From positions 3,977 through 67,976 of the forward strand of contig DATAWP010000039.1 of NCBI GenBank assembly GCA_036267155.1: a DNA stretch of 64,000 bases, given 5' to 3'. Under the pieces are notes generated by a model. It made no database searches and was not told where the DNA came from. It saw nothing but the letters and a program-made list of their open reading frames with translations. This document shows, piece after piece, positions 53,069-61,242 of the stretch. This DNA is from PALSA-1353 sp036267155 (GTDB taxonomy: Bacteria > Planctomycetota > Phycisphaerae > Tepidisphaerales > Tepidisphaeraceae). The translations under genes were made by a program, and so were the position numbers. The first letter of the stretch is position 1; every line of letters begins with the position of its first letter.

Positions 53069-54227
53069 AGGCCGACTGCGCCCACTTAATCAAAATATCC
53101 GCCACTTCCGGCCGGCTGAATTCCGTCGGCGGCCTCTGGCCCGCACTCAGCATCTCGCGCACCTTCGTTCCGCTCGGCGCCACCTTCTGTTCCGGCCCGT
53201 GCGGACAGGTCTTCACCGACACCACGGCCGCGCACGCGTTGCACCAGGCCGTGTGTTCAAACTTCAAAATCGTCATCCCGATGTCTTTGGGCATATCGAA
53301 CTGATCGAAAATCTTCTGCGCATCATACGTGCCGTAATACTTTCCCACCCCCGCATGATCCCGTCCCACGATAAAGTGCGTGCATCCGTAGTTCTTGCGG
53401 ATCAGCGAATGCAAAACTGCCTCCCGCGGCCCGGCGTACCGCATTGCCAGCGGCATCACCGTCAGCATCGTCCGGTCTTTGTTGTAATAACCCTCGATCA
53501 ACGTTTTGTAGCAGTCCATCCGCACGTCTGCGGGAATGTCGTCCGCTTTTGTCTCTCCAACCAGCGGATGAATGAGCAGCCCATCGGTCATTTCCAGCGC
53601 GCACTTGGTCAGATATTCATGCGACCGATGAATCGGATTGCGCGTCTGGAACGCGGCCACGGTGCTCCATCCTTTCGCGTCGAACGCCTCGCGCGTCCGC
53701 GCGGGGGGCAACCGATACTCTGGAAACTCCGGCTCATGGTTTGCCTGGATCACATCCACCACGCCGCCGAGACATAAATCTCCCTGCTTCCGCACCAGCG
53801 CCACGCCGGGATGCGCATCCTCGGTCGTGCGATAGACGTTGGGGATTTCCAATTCCTTATCGTGCCGATATTTTTCCTGCACGTTCATGACCGCCAGCAG
53901 CCGGCCCTTTGAATCCTTCAGCGCGATCTTCTGATTCACCCGAATCTTCTGGGCCTGATCGTCGGGCGGACACAGCACCACCGGAATCGGCCAGACCGTC
54001 CCGTTCGCCAAGCGCATATTGCGGCAGACCGATTCGAAATCCGCCTGGCCCAAAAATCCCTGCAGCGGCGAAAACGCGCCAATCGAGATCATTTCCAGAT
54101 CGAACTGTTCCCGTGGCGAAAGCACCAGCGAGGGCAGCGATCCCGCCTCCCTGGCAAGGGCCTGAGCCGCACCGGCTTCAACAATCCGACTAATAAGTTT
54201 GCCGCCATGCGGCGCGACGAGCGACAT
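53067..54227 (-). CDS. sat: Sulfate adenylyltransferase (ATP sulfurylase)
   Basis: This 386-residue enzyme is full length. QTRNPIHRSHE (194-204) carries the QTRNP and HRxH nucleotide-binding motifs and GRDHAGVG further on completes the site. It makes adenylyl sulfate from ATP and sulfate in sulfate assimilation or, run backwards, dissimilation. No kinase or reductase gene is beside it. The transposase hairpin ends at its stop codon. Confidence 0.95.
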   Translation of the reverse strand: MSLVAPHGGKLISRIVEAGAAQALAREAGSLPSLVLSPREQFDLEMISIGAFSPLQGFLGQADFESVCRNMRLANGTVWPIPVVLCPPDDQAQKIRVNQKIALKDSKGRLLAVMNVQEKYRHDKELEIPNVYRTTEDAHPGVALVRKQGDLCLGGVVDVIQANHEPEFPEYRLPPARTREAFDAKGWSTVAAFQTRNPIHRSHEYLTKCALEMTDGLLIHPLVGETKADDIPADVRMDCYKTLIEGYYNKDRTMLTVMPLAMRYAGPREAVLHSLIRKNYGCTHFIVGRDHAGVGKYYGTYDAQKIFDQFDMPKDIGMTILKFEHTAWCNACAAVVSVKTCPHGPEQKVAPSGTKVREMLSAGQRPPTEFSRPEVADILIKWAQSA

Positions 54228-54314
54228 CGAAGTATGCTCCTGTGATAAAGGGTTTGAGAAGACCGCCGTAGGGTAGCGGATTTGGGTTTGGTCGCAAGAC
54301 CGGGGGCGGAATTT

Positions 54315-55811
54315 CTAAAATCTCTCCCCATACTGATCCACCAGCCCCCGCAGGCGCTCCTTCGGCTGGATCGCATAAAACAGTTCCCGATCGAACATCC
54401 CCTGTTCATCGGCGCTTCGCTGCATCGCATCGCTCATGCGCTCCTGCCAGGTTTTGACGCTCGGCGCGATCCGCACCGCATCCGCCAGCCGGCTGTGCAT
54501 CTCACTGAACACCTGCTGCCGCTGCACGGATCGCCTCGGCAGGCTGGCGATTTCCTGTACCAACTGCATCTTTTCCGACCCCATCGCCGCATGGCGAAGC
54601 CGATGCCCTTCATGCGCCAGGCACGGCACGCACGTCCGTTTGCGCCCCACCGCCGCGGGAAAATAGAGCGTCGCCGTCGTCACCGAAAACGCCGGCGGCT
54701 CGATCCCAAAAAATCGCTGGATCACCCGATCGTTCACCTGCTCGTATCTTCCTCCGCCGATCCCATGAACCCATTGATCCACGATGAGCAGCCTGAAAAA
54801 CATCGTCAGGGTCAGCGCCCGCGGGGAAAGCCGCATGTCGTGCCGCGTCAGAAATTCCCGTAGTTCCGCAGCCGCCGTTTCCTTCCCGCGCTGAAGCTCG
54901 AATGAATCTCCCTCGAGTTTGATGCTCCAGCCCGAGCCCGCCCGCTCCACCGCCGCGCGATGCCGGTCCCGCCGCTTCTGATCGTCCAGCCAGAACGGCG
55001 CTTCGCACCGGTCCCCGGAGATTTGCAAATCCGGCATCGGCCGGCCCGGATTGTCGATCCCGTGCGCCGCCCGAAATTCCTTCAGCGCCTGGTTATATGC
55101 CCCGGCAAATTCATCCGCATTTGCCAGCAGATGGTGCGCCAGAGTCAGATACGGCTCGCTCGTCCACAGCCGGGACACGAGCAGCGATTGATGGCGCAAA
55201 CCCAATTCCCAATCCAACCGATACATCGCGGCGGTGATCGCGGTCGAAAGCCCGTGCGTCCTGGGCGATTGCTCGGCCAAATCATCCAGCAGATCGAAAA
55301 TCATCGGCGTGAAAGACCACCCGGCTGCCGACGCCGACAATTCCGATTTCAATTCCTCGACGTACCCTCGCGACGGAGCATTCAGCATCCCGCACCAGGG
55401 CGCGCTGGAAATTCTGGAATCATCAGTCATCGGCCGGGAGCTGCCCGGCCAGCGTAATTGCAGATGCTTGGGCGCATCGCTGTCCACGGCGGCGAAAAGA
55501 CAATCCGAATCCAACCGCCGCGCCGCGGCGTCGATCATCGCCAACTTTCCCCACACACCCGGATGGAACAATTCCGTCTGATGCCCGGTCGCCATGACCG
55601 GCCGGTCATCGCCCAGCTTCAACTCTGCCCGCTGCCGCCGGCGCAATTCAGCCAGCCCAACCCCTTGGACGATGCACGAATTCTCCGCGCCCATCCGCCG
55701 ATGATTTTCGGTCGTGTCGCGCAGAATTTGATCCGGCTCCGGCCAGATGACAAGGGCCGAATCCTCCCCCGGCGCCTTCCAGTCGGGATACGAGGAAAAA
55801 CTCTGAACCAT
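54315..55811 (-). CDS. Conserved protein of unknown function (about 500 residues)
   Basis: This 498-residue protein has a striking early motif, GHQTELFHPGVWGKLAMIDAAARR, followed by LFAAVDSDAPKHLQLRWPG and later VDQWVHGIGGGRYEQVNDRV. The combination faintly recalls BshC (bacillithiol ligase), which has GQQxGLF and xxEDHD-like patterns and a DxGP segment; the similarity is only local and may be chance. Most residues are soluble. It stands between ATP sulfurylase and a glycosyltransferase, on the same strand. Function is not assigned. Confidence 0.55.
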   Translation of the reverse strand: MVQSFSSYPDWKAPGEDSALVIWPEPDQILRDTTENHRRMGAENSCIVQGVGLAELRRRQRAELKLGDDRPVMATGHQTELFHPGVWGKLAMIDAAARRLDSDCLFAAVDSDAPKHLQLRWPGSSRPMTDDSRISSAPWCGMLNAPSRGYVEELKSELSASAAGWSFTPMIFDLLDDLAEQSPRTHGLSTAITAAMYRLDWELGLRHQSLLVSRLWTSEPYLTLAHHLLANADEFAGAYNQALKEFRAAHGIDNPGRPMPDLQISGDRCEAPFWLDDQKRRDRHRAAVERAGSGWSIKLEGDSFELQRGKETAAAELREFLTRHDMRLSPRALTLTMFFRLLIVDQWVHGIGGGRYEQVNDRVIQRFFGIEPPAFSVTTATLYFPAAVGRKRTCVPCLAHEGHRLRHAAMGSEKMQLVQEIASLPRRSVQRQQVFSEMHSRLADAVRIAPSVKTWQERMSDAMQRSADEQGMFDRELFYAIQPKERLRGLVDQYGERF

Positions 55812-55835
55812 GCGGATGTCTTTTGATGAAAATGC

Positions 55836-56594
55836 TTACGAACAACAACACGTTTCCCGCACCGTTGTCGCCTGCGGGGTTTCCGGCAATGGATTCTCCG
55901 CCAGGCGGGCCACTTCCTTGCTGAGGACATCCAGGTAATGCCGCAGCCGATTGCCCACGTCGTCCAGCGACCCGCCGAAATGCCGAGTCGGATCGTTGTA
56001 GATCAGCCGAACGGGCAACTCCGTCAACCGGAATTTCGCCGTCGCGACCTGCGGCCAAAGCTGCAAGGGAAACGCATACCCCGGTTCGTCCAGCCTGAGC
56101 CGGCGCATCGCCGAAACCCGGTGCGCCTTGAACCCGCAAAACGCGTCGGTCAATCCCAGATGGAACATATCGTTCAAAATCGTCGTGATCGTCACGTTCA
56201 CCGCGCGCCGATCCGTCGGTGGAAGATCGTCGTTGCCCCGGGGTTGCAAATAGCGCGACCCGCTGATCAAATCCCACTGATCCGTCTTTATCTGTTCAAT
56301 GAATTTCGGGATCATCTCCGGTTCATGCTGCTCGTCGCAGTCCATGGTGATGACCCAGTCGTACCCGGCAGCCTCGGCCAGCGTGAAAGCGTCAATGAGG
56401 CTCTGGCCGTATCCCCGGTTCTCTTTGCGGCGAATGAGACGAATGTGCGGCCGCGCCGCCAGCATTTCCCCGGTCCCGTCCGTGCTGCCGTCGTCAATGA
56501 CCAGCACGTCCGGCCAGAATTGCCGGATTCTATCGAGTACTCGCCCGACGTATTTCAACTCGTTGAACACCGGCACGGCTATCAGCAAGCGCAA
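55836..56594 (-). CDS. Family 2 glycosyltransferase
   Basis: The best start is TTG at 56594: AAGGAG is 6-7 bases upstream and the protein then begins RLLIAVPVFNELKYVGRVL at the first beta strand. It has 252 residues. VIDDGSTDGTGEML, TMDCDEQHEPEMI and GSRYLQP are the GT2 nucleotide-sugar and metal motifs. The donor and acceptor are unknown. The leader contains a perfect 24-base tandem duplication (56601-56648) that also duplicates the AAGGA-like site. Confidence 0.85.
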   Translation of the reverse strand: MRLLIAVPVFNELKYVGRVLDRIRQFWPDVLVIDDGSTDGTGEMLAARPHIRLIRRKENRGYGQSLIDAFTLAEAAGYDWVITMDCDEQHEPEMIPKFIEQIKTDQWDLISGSRYLQPRGNDDLPPTDRRAVNVTITTILNDMFHLGLTDAFCGFKAHRVSAMRRLRLDEPGYAFPLQLWPQVATAKFRLTELPVRLIYNDPTRHFGGSLDDVGNRLRHYLDVLSKEVARLAENPLPETPQATTVRETCCCS

Positions 56595-56600
56595 GATAAC

Positions 56601-56648
56601 TCCTTGCAAAATTCCATCATCCGATCCTTGCAAAATTCCATCATCCGA
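56601..56648. repeat. Perfect 24-base tandem duplication in the glycosyltransferase leader
   Basis: The unit from TCCTTGCAAA to CATCCGA at 56601-56624 is repeated exactly at 56625-56648. Read leftward, the inner copy holds the AAGGA of the ribosome binding site. Such duplications can change in length by slippage and could tune expression. Confidence 0.9.
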
Positions 56649-56711
56649 GGTTCATAGTAGAACTGCCCAAAAGCGCAGTCAACCAATGAACCGAAACGAC
56701 ATCTACAACCG

Positions 56712-57470
56712 ATGAAATCACCCCAGCTTCCCATCCTCTTCGAAGACGACCACATGATCGCCGTCGCCAAGCCCCCGCAGTTGGCCACCATCCCCGGCCG
56801 GGGCGAAGCCGACAGCCTCCTGCAAATGCTGTCGCGGCAAACCCAACTCCCCTGCACCGGCATGGCCGACCCGCGCCTGCGCATCGTTCATCGTCTCGAC
56901 AAAGGCACCAGCGGCGTCCTGCTCCTGGCCAAGGACCTGCCCACCCAGCGGCAACTGTCCGACCAATTTCAACACAGCCAAATCCACAAGGAATACCTCG
57001 CCCTGGTCATGGGCCGCCCGCCCGCCGCGGAAGGTGAGATTGACGCCCCCCTCGCTGCGCATCGCTCGGCCCGCGACCGGATGTCGGTCTCCAAGCACGG
57101 CCGCCCCGCCAAAACCCTCTGGAAAGTCGAACGGCCCATGCGCCGCTTCACCCTGCTTCGCTGCTATCCGAAAACCGGACGCACCCATCAGATCCGCGTT
57201 CACCTGCAATCCATCGGCCTGCCCCTGGCCGTCGATCCGCTCTACAATCCATCGCCCCCCGGCTCCAAGCCCGGCATTTTCCTCAGCGATTACAAACGCG
57301 ATTACCGTCCCTCCGGCCACGAAGAGCGCCCGCTGATCGCCCGACTGACTCTGCACGCAGAGAAGCTCGGATTCATCCACCCCGACGGGCGGCAGATCAC
57401 CATCGAATGCCCCGCGCCCAAAGACTTCCGCGCCGCCGTTATGCAGCTTGGCAAACTGGGGCGCGGTTGA
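56712..57470 (+). CDS. RluA-family pseudouridine synthase
   Basis: This 252-residue enzyme has no S4 domain. RIVHRLDKGTSGVLLLAK is the catalytic motif (aspartate in HRLD), and KTGRTHQIRVHL and VDPLYNP follow as in RluA/RluD relatives. The target is ribosomal or transfer RNA; without an S4 domain the RluA or TruC subgroup is more likely. It is divergent from the glycosyltransferase on its left and precedes glnB. Confidence 0.9.
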   Translation: MKSPQLPILFEDDHMIAVAKPPQLATIPGRGEADSLLQMLSRQTQLPCTGMADPRLRIVHRLDKGTSGVLLLAKDLPTQRQLSDQFQHSQIHKEYLALVMGRPPAAEGEIDAPLAAHRSARDRMSVSKHGRPAKTLWKVERPMRRFTLLRCYPKTGRTHQIRVHLQSIGLPLAVDPLYNPSPPGSKPGIFLSDYKRDYRPSGHEERPLIARLTLHAEKLGFIHPDGRQITIECPAPKDFRAAVMQLGKLGRG

Positions 57471-57555
57471 ATTCTTCACAGAGCCAAGCCGCGAATTATG
57501 GTGAGCCATCGAATTTCCTTGTACACTCCTCCCGCCAATTAGGTGAGGAGCCATC

Positions 57556-57894
57556 ATGCAGATGATTGAGGCCGTCATTAAGCCGCACAAGATCGACGCC
57601 GTTAAACAAGCTTTGGCCAAGATCGGAATACTGGGCGTCACCGCCGTCGAATGTAAAGGCTTTGGCCGGCAAATGGGACACACCGAACGTTATCGCGGGG
57701 CCAAGATGGACGTCGGCTTCGTCCCCAAGGTGCTGATGAAGGTCTGCGTCAAGTCCGAAGAGGCGCAGAAGGCGACTGCCGCCATCGTGGAGGCCGCCCG
57801 TACCGGCGAGGTCGGCGATGGAAAGATTTTCATCTATCCCGTTACCCAGGTCATTCGCATCCGCACGGGCGAAACGAACGAACAGGCGCTGTAG
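57556..57894 (+). CDS. glnB: Nitrogen regulatory protein P-II
   Basis: This 112-residue protein matches GlnB/GlnK over its length: the IKPHK start, the T-loop at 37-55 and GDGKIFIYPVTQVIRIRTGE for ATP and 2-oxoglutarate. Residue 51 is methionine (AKMDVGF) where the enteric proteins have the uridylylated tyrosine; Y46 is kept. Regulation would then be by ligand binding alone or another mechanism. Its usual partner, the ammonium transporter, follows 37 bases later but is damaged. Confidence 0.92.
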   Translation: MQMIEAVIKPHKIDAVKQALAKIGILGVTAVECKGFGRQMGHTERYRGAKMDVGFVPKVLMKVCVKSEEAQKATAAIVEAARTGEVGDGKIFIYPVTQVIRIRTGETNEQAL

Positions 57895-57931
57895 TTTTTG
57901 CGCCGGTGGAATGAGGAATCGAGGAGTAACA

Positions 57932-58561
57932 ATGAATCGCGCTTCGCTTGCGCGCTGCGGCGCGCTCGTGACGTTTTTCGGGCTTGGGGTCTCGACCGCA
58001 AACGCCGCCGAGCCCGTCAGAATTCTTGACCCCAGCCACATCAGCTCCGGCGATACCGCCTGGATGCTGACCAGCACGGCCCTGGTCCTCATGATGACCG
58101 GACCCGGACTGGCTTTGTTCGCAGCCACCAGGCTTAAACATGCACTGGGCTATGACGACAGCCTCGACGCCTTTGGCGTCCACGGCGTCGGCGGAACGAT
58201 CGGCGCGATCCTCACCGGCGTTTTCGCCGTCGCGGCCGTCAACCTTCCCGCCGGTTTTGGGAACATTACCAAGCTCGGATTGATCGAAGGAAACACGACC
58301 ACCGCTGTGCATCAGTTGATCGCCACCGGCGTTGCCTGGACAATCGCGGCCGTCGGCTCGCTGATCCTGCTGCTGATCGTGAATTCGATCATCGGCCTGC
58401 GGGTGACCGAGGAAGACGAATACGAAGGCCTGGACCTCAGCCAGCACGGCGAGTCGGGCTATAATATCGAGGACGCGTTCTCCGCCACCTACGCTGGCGG
58501 CGGCGCAACGCTCATCGAAAGCGGCGAGCCATCCGCCATGGCCGCCGCCGCGCAACACTGA
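57932..58561 (+). pseudogene. amt: Ammonium transporter with a large in-frame internal deletion
   Basis: The frame (209 codons) starts at 57932 behind GAGGAG. Residues 1-25 are a signal peptide and 40-63 match the first Amt helix (GDTAWMLTSTALVLMMTGPGLALF). Residue 64 onwards jumps to the last third of the family: LKHALGYDDSLDAFGVHGVGG (H84 of the second pore histidine), GLRVTEEDEYEGLD and the C-terminal tail. About 230 residues, including helices 2-8, the first pore histidine and the phenylalanine gate, are missing, with the reading frame kept at 58121. It should not transport ammonium by itself. Confidence 0.8.
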
Positions 58562-58620
58562 TCGCGCTCCCTTCGGCACCACCGCTCATTGCCGAAACGA
58601 GTTGTAAGTATCTCCCCAAC

Positions 58621-58641
58621 GCCCACGGCGTCGCCGTGAGC
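58621..58641. repeat. REP-like hairpin after the truncated amt gene
   Basis: CACGGCG-T-CGCCGTG with flanking GC forms a tight stem 60 bases past the stop codon. It shares CCCACGGCG with the hairpins of the transposase unit at 52.4-53.1 kb and may be a substrate of that enzyme, or a terminator. Confidence 0.5.
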
Positions 58642-58661
58642 CACACCTTTGGTATATCCCC

Positions 58662-59390
58662 ATGCGCCCAAATCGCCCCATCACCAAACTCCGTCATTTC
58701 CTGGCCAAATCCCTCCGCCTGCGCCCGGTCAAAGTCCGCATCGACTGGCCGCGCTGGCTCCGCCTCATCCGGCGCAAGCGCCGTATGTTAATTCACCCCG
58801 ATCCCTCCCGCCGCGCTCCGTTGCCAAACGACTATTTCATTTCCGCCACGGTCGTCAGCTTTCGCCTCGAAGGCATCCAACTTAACCCCACGGAGGTCGC
58901 ATCGGCCCTCACCCCCGCCCAGGCTCGCAAACCCTTCCGCTCTCGTTCCAGCCAGCGCATCCGTAACCACGTCGCCATCATGCATCACATCGAATCCGCC
59001 ATCCGCCGCGACGCCTCCCTCAGCACCCCATCGGTTGTGCGCTGGTACACCTCCATCAGTTGCGGCTTATCCCTCGCCCCACTGAACGAATCCGCCATGA
59101 CGCGTCTGGACAACATCGTCCGCCGAATCAATTCCCCGCATCTTCGCCTTCAGCCCGCGATCCGCGAGATCGCCCACTTGCACGCCCAGCTCTTCGCCGA
59201 CCCCCTGGTCCCCAGCTTCAACGGCATCCTTTCCCGCCTGTTACTGCGCTACCACCTGGGCCGCTGCGGCCTGCCCCCGATTCTCTTCGATCCCCAATCC
59301 GATGAAGACCTGGCAAACGACGAGCCGCGATTACTAAACCGCGTCCTGGAAATGCTCAACGGCAGCTACGACACGATGCTGGCCCAATAA
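58662..59390 (+). CDS. Fic-like protein with degenerate catalytic loop
   Basis: This 242-residue protein carries SFRLEG at 66-71, the S/TxxxE(G/N) inhibitory motif of Fic proteins, then an all-helical body. At 180-195 DPLVPSFNGILSRLLL sits where Fic enzymes have HPFxDGNGRxxRLL: the histidine is aspartate, and only N-G and R-L-L are recognisable. It is therefore probably inactive in AMP transfer, or uses another chemistry. The assignment is by pattern only. It starts 100 bases after the truncated amt gene. Confidence 0.55.
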   Translation: MRPNRPITKLRHFLAKSLRLRPVKVRIDWPRWLRLIRRKRRMLIHPDPSRRAPLPNDYFISATVVSFRLEGIQLNPTEVASALTPAQARKPFRSRSSQRIRNHVAIMHHIESAIRRDASLSTPSVVRWYTSISCGLSLAPLNESAMTRLDNIVRRINSPHLRLQPAIREIAHLHAQLFADPLVPSFNGILSRLLLRYHLGRCGLPPILFDPQSDEDLANDEPRLLNRVLEMLNGSYDTMLAQ

Positions 59391-59522
59391 CGCTCGCGCA
59401 CCCCCCACCCCCGTGGCTTGGCCGCTTCAGCGGCCATGTTTTTATCCGCGTCGCCTTTTCCCCCCCCGCCCTGTACCATCGATCAGATGTAACGCTCCTC
59501 GATCCACCGACAGGCTCGTACT

Positions 59523-60359
59523 ATGCACCTCTTCATCCATTTTCTGTCCATAGCCGCGATCATCGCCGCCTCGCTGTTGGCCGGCGCCGCCCTCTTGCAT
59601 CTCATCCCCCGATTGGGAAAAACCGGCGCGAACATCTCCGCCGCCTTCTGCCACGCCCCCGCTCTGGATTGGCTCATCACGTACTTCACGGTCGCTCCAC
59701 TGGTCGTCGGCCCCATCGTCGCCGGCTGGCTGGGATTTTTCGCCGCAATCGTCGGACAAGTCGCCTGCGTCCTGATCTGGACCGCCCTGACCGAATTCGT
59801 CCACCGCAGCGAAACTCGCGGCCCGCGAATCCTCTCCGTCATAAATCAAATGGTCGGCCCATGGCGCAATCACACCGCGATCTGGCTCACCGCGATCGTC
59901 ACCCCCCTGTTCCTGCTCGTGCGCATCGCCGAAGCTTTCATCTACCCACCCATCCGATGGCTTGTCGACTTTCCCAAGTACAACTCCGCCGACTGGGTCA
60001 ACGTCTCCCGCCATAAATTCACCGGCCTCGTCGGCCACGATCTGATCTGGTGCCTCTACTGCGATTGGATGACCGGCGTCTGGTCTCTCGGCACAGAAAT
60101 GCTCCGCAACGTCGAATCGTTTTGGTGCCCCATCCGCTTCGACAACAGCAAGAAGTGCGCGAATTGTTCCGTAGACTTCCCCGACGTGGACGCCGGCTGG
60201 GTCCCCGCCAACGGCAACATCGCCCAGGTCGTCGATGTCCTCGAAAAAGCCCACGGCAACGGCACCCACGCCTGGTTTGGCCATCCCGTCCGACTCACGT
60301 TGCGCGGCAAAGAGCCGCCGCCCAAAACCCCCGAAACCATCGGAAATGCCGCCACCTGA
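59523..60359 (+). CDS. Membrane protein with a C-terminal cysteine cluster, unknown function
   Basis: This 278-residue protein has about four hydrophobic segments in its first 140 residues (including ASLLAGAALLHLI and VAPLVVGPIVAGWLGFFAAIV). The end is soluble and has a dense cysteine cluster: IWCLYCDW, FWCPIRFDNSKKCANCSVDF. This spacing suggests a metal or redox site. I do not recognise the family. The DoxX-like gene starts inside its last codons. Confidence 0.6.
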   Translation: MHLFIHFLSIAAIIAASLLAGAALLHLIPRLGKTGANISAAFCHAPALDWLITYFTVAPLVVGPIVAGWLGFFAAIVGQVACVLIWTALTEFVHRSETRGPRILSVINQMVGPWRNHTAIWLTAIVTPLFLLVRIAEAFIYPPIRWLVDFPKYNSADWVNVSRHKFTGLVGHDLIWCLYCDWMTGVWSLGTEMLRNVESFWCPIRFDNSKKCANCSVDFPDVDAGWVPANGNIAQVVDVLEKAHGNGTHAWFGHPVRLTLRGKEPPPKTPETIGNAAT

Positions 60360-60783
60360 AAAATCCCGGCGCACCCAAACGGTTCAAACCCTGTTGCGCT
60401 GGGTCGCGGCAGTCTTCTTCGTCATCGCCGGCGCCAACCACTTCCGCAATCCAGCCTTCTACCGCAGCATCACGCCCCCCGCTTTTCCCGCACCCGAATT
60501 CCTGGTCGCGATCAGCGGAGCCTGCGAAATCCTCGGCGGCGTTGCCCTGCTCATCCGCCCGCTTCGTCGCGCCGCCGGCTGGGGACTGATCGCGTTACTG
60601 ATCGCGGTCTTCCCCGCCAACATTTACATGGCCGCGTCCCCCGCCCGATTCTCCAGCTTGCACCTCAGCCGATGGCTCTTATGGATGCGCCTCCCGCTCC
60701 AAGGCGTTATCATCACTTGGATTTGGTTCGTGGCTCTTCGCCGTTCGCGCTCGACTCTAAGCTATGACGATTCAACTCCATAA
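60346..60783 (+). CDS. DoxX-like integral membrane protein
   Basis: The ATG at 60346 overlaps the last codons of the previous gene and gives 145 residues with four transmembrane segments (for example LLRWVAAVFFVIAGANHF and WGLIALLIAVFPANIYMA). The ANHFRNPAFY and GACEILGGVALL patterns are typical of DoxX-family proteins. Members are linked to oxidative stress and membrane redox functions in other bacteria; the role here is unproven. Translational coupling with the upstream gene is suggested. Confidence 0.75.
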   Translation: MPPPEKSRRTQTVQTLLRWVAAVFFVIAGANHFRNPAFYRSITPPAFPAPEFLVAISGACEILGGVALLIRPLRRAAGWGLIALLIAVFPANIYMAASPARFSSLHLSRWLLWMRLPLQGVIITWIWFVALRRSRSTLSYDDSTP

Positions 60784-61048
60784 ACCCTTGCCGCCGCTGC
60801 CGGGAAAATTGCCGGATGGCAACTACCCCGCCGTCGAAGCCGGCCGGGCGATTTTGGCCCGCAAGCTGGTGAAGCGTCGCTGGGCCGTCGGGCTGACGCA
60901 GGCCGAGGTCGCCCGCCGCGCCGGCATTCGCAAGGAAACCCTCTGCCGCATTGAAAAGGCCAAGGTCACCGCCGACACCCCCACGGTCACGAAGATCGTG
61001 CGCGTTCTGGAAGCCAGCGAACGCCGGCAGGCCGCCGGTGAAGATTAA
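60764..61048 (+). CDS. XRE-family helix-turn-helix regulator
   Basis: This 94-residue protein has a lambda-repressor-like domain at about 30-85: ILARKLVKRRWAVGLTQAEVARRAGIRKETLCRIEKAK. Its start overlaps the DoxX gene by 20 bases and its stop is one base before the tRNA end. The long N-terminal arm before the helix-turn-helix is not typical. The target is unknown; control of the small membrane genes upstream is possible. Confidence 0.8.
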   Translation: MTIQLHKPLPPLPGKLPDGNYPAVEAGRAILARKLVKRRWAVGLTQAEVARRAGIRKETLCRIEKAKVTADTPTVTKIVRVLEASERRQAAGED

Positions 61049-61121
61049 TGGGAGCACCAGGATTCGAACCTGGGACCAAGGGTTTATGAGACCCCTGCTC
61101 TAACCGCTGAGCTATGCTCCC
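61049..61121 (-). tRNA. tRNA with anticodon CAU (probably elongator Met)
   Basis: Read leftward from 61121, the 73-base sequence folds as a cloverleaf. The acceptor stem GGGAGCA/TGCTCCC is followed by A73; the anticodon stem GGGGT/ACCCT holds CTCATAA, giving CAU. The acceptor pairs are complete, unlike initiator tRNA. A tRNA-Ile2 with modified C34 cannot be excluded. The CCA end is not encoded. Confidence 0.92.
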
Positions 61122-61242
61122 TGATGAAGTTTCAGTATCCTTCCCTCAGCCGCAAAAGTAAAACCCGTCTCGACTCGCTTTTTTTGACACCGCCCCTCGC
61201 TATTTCTAGACTTCCCACCTTTCCCACGCGGACGTTTCGATC

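Noticed and set aside
54315..55811. Reading the 498-residue protein as BshC (bacillithiol ligase)
   Set aside because: Only the GHQTELF and the DxxxH-like stretches recall BshC; the key residues do not line up clearly, so it is kept as unknown.
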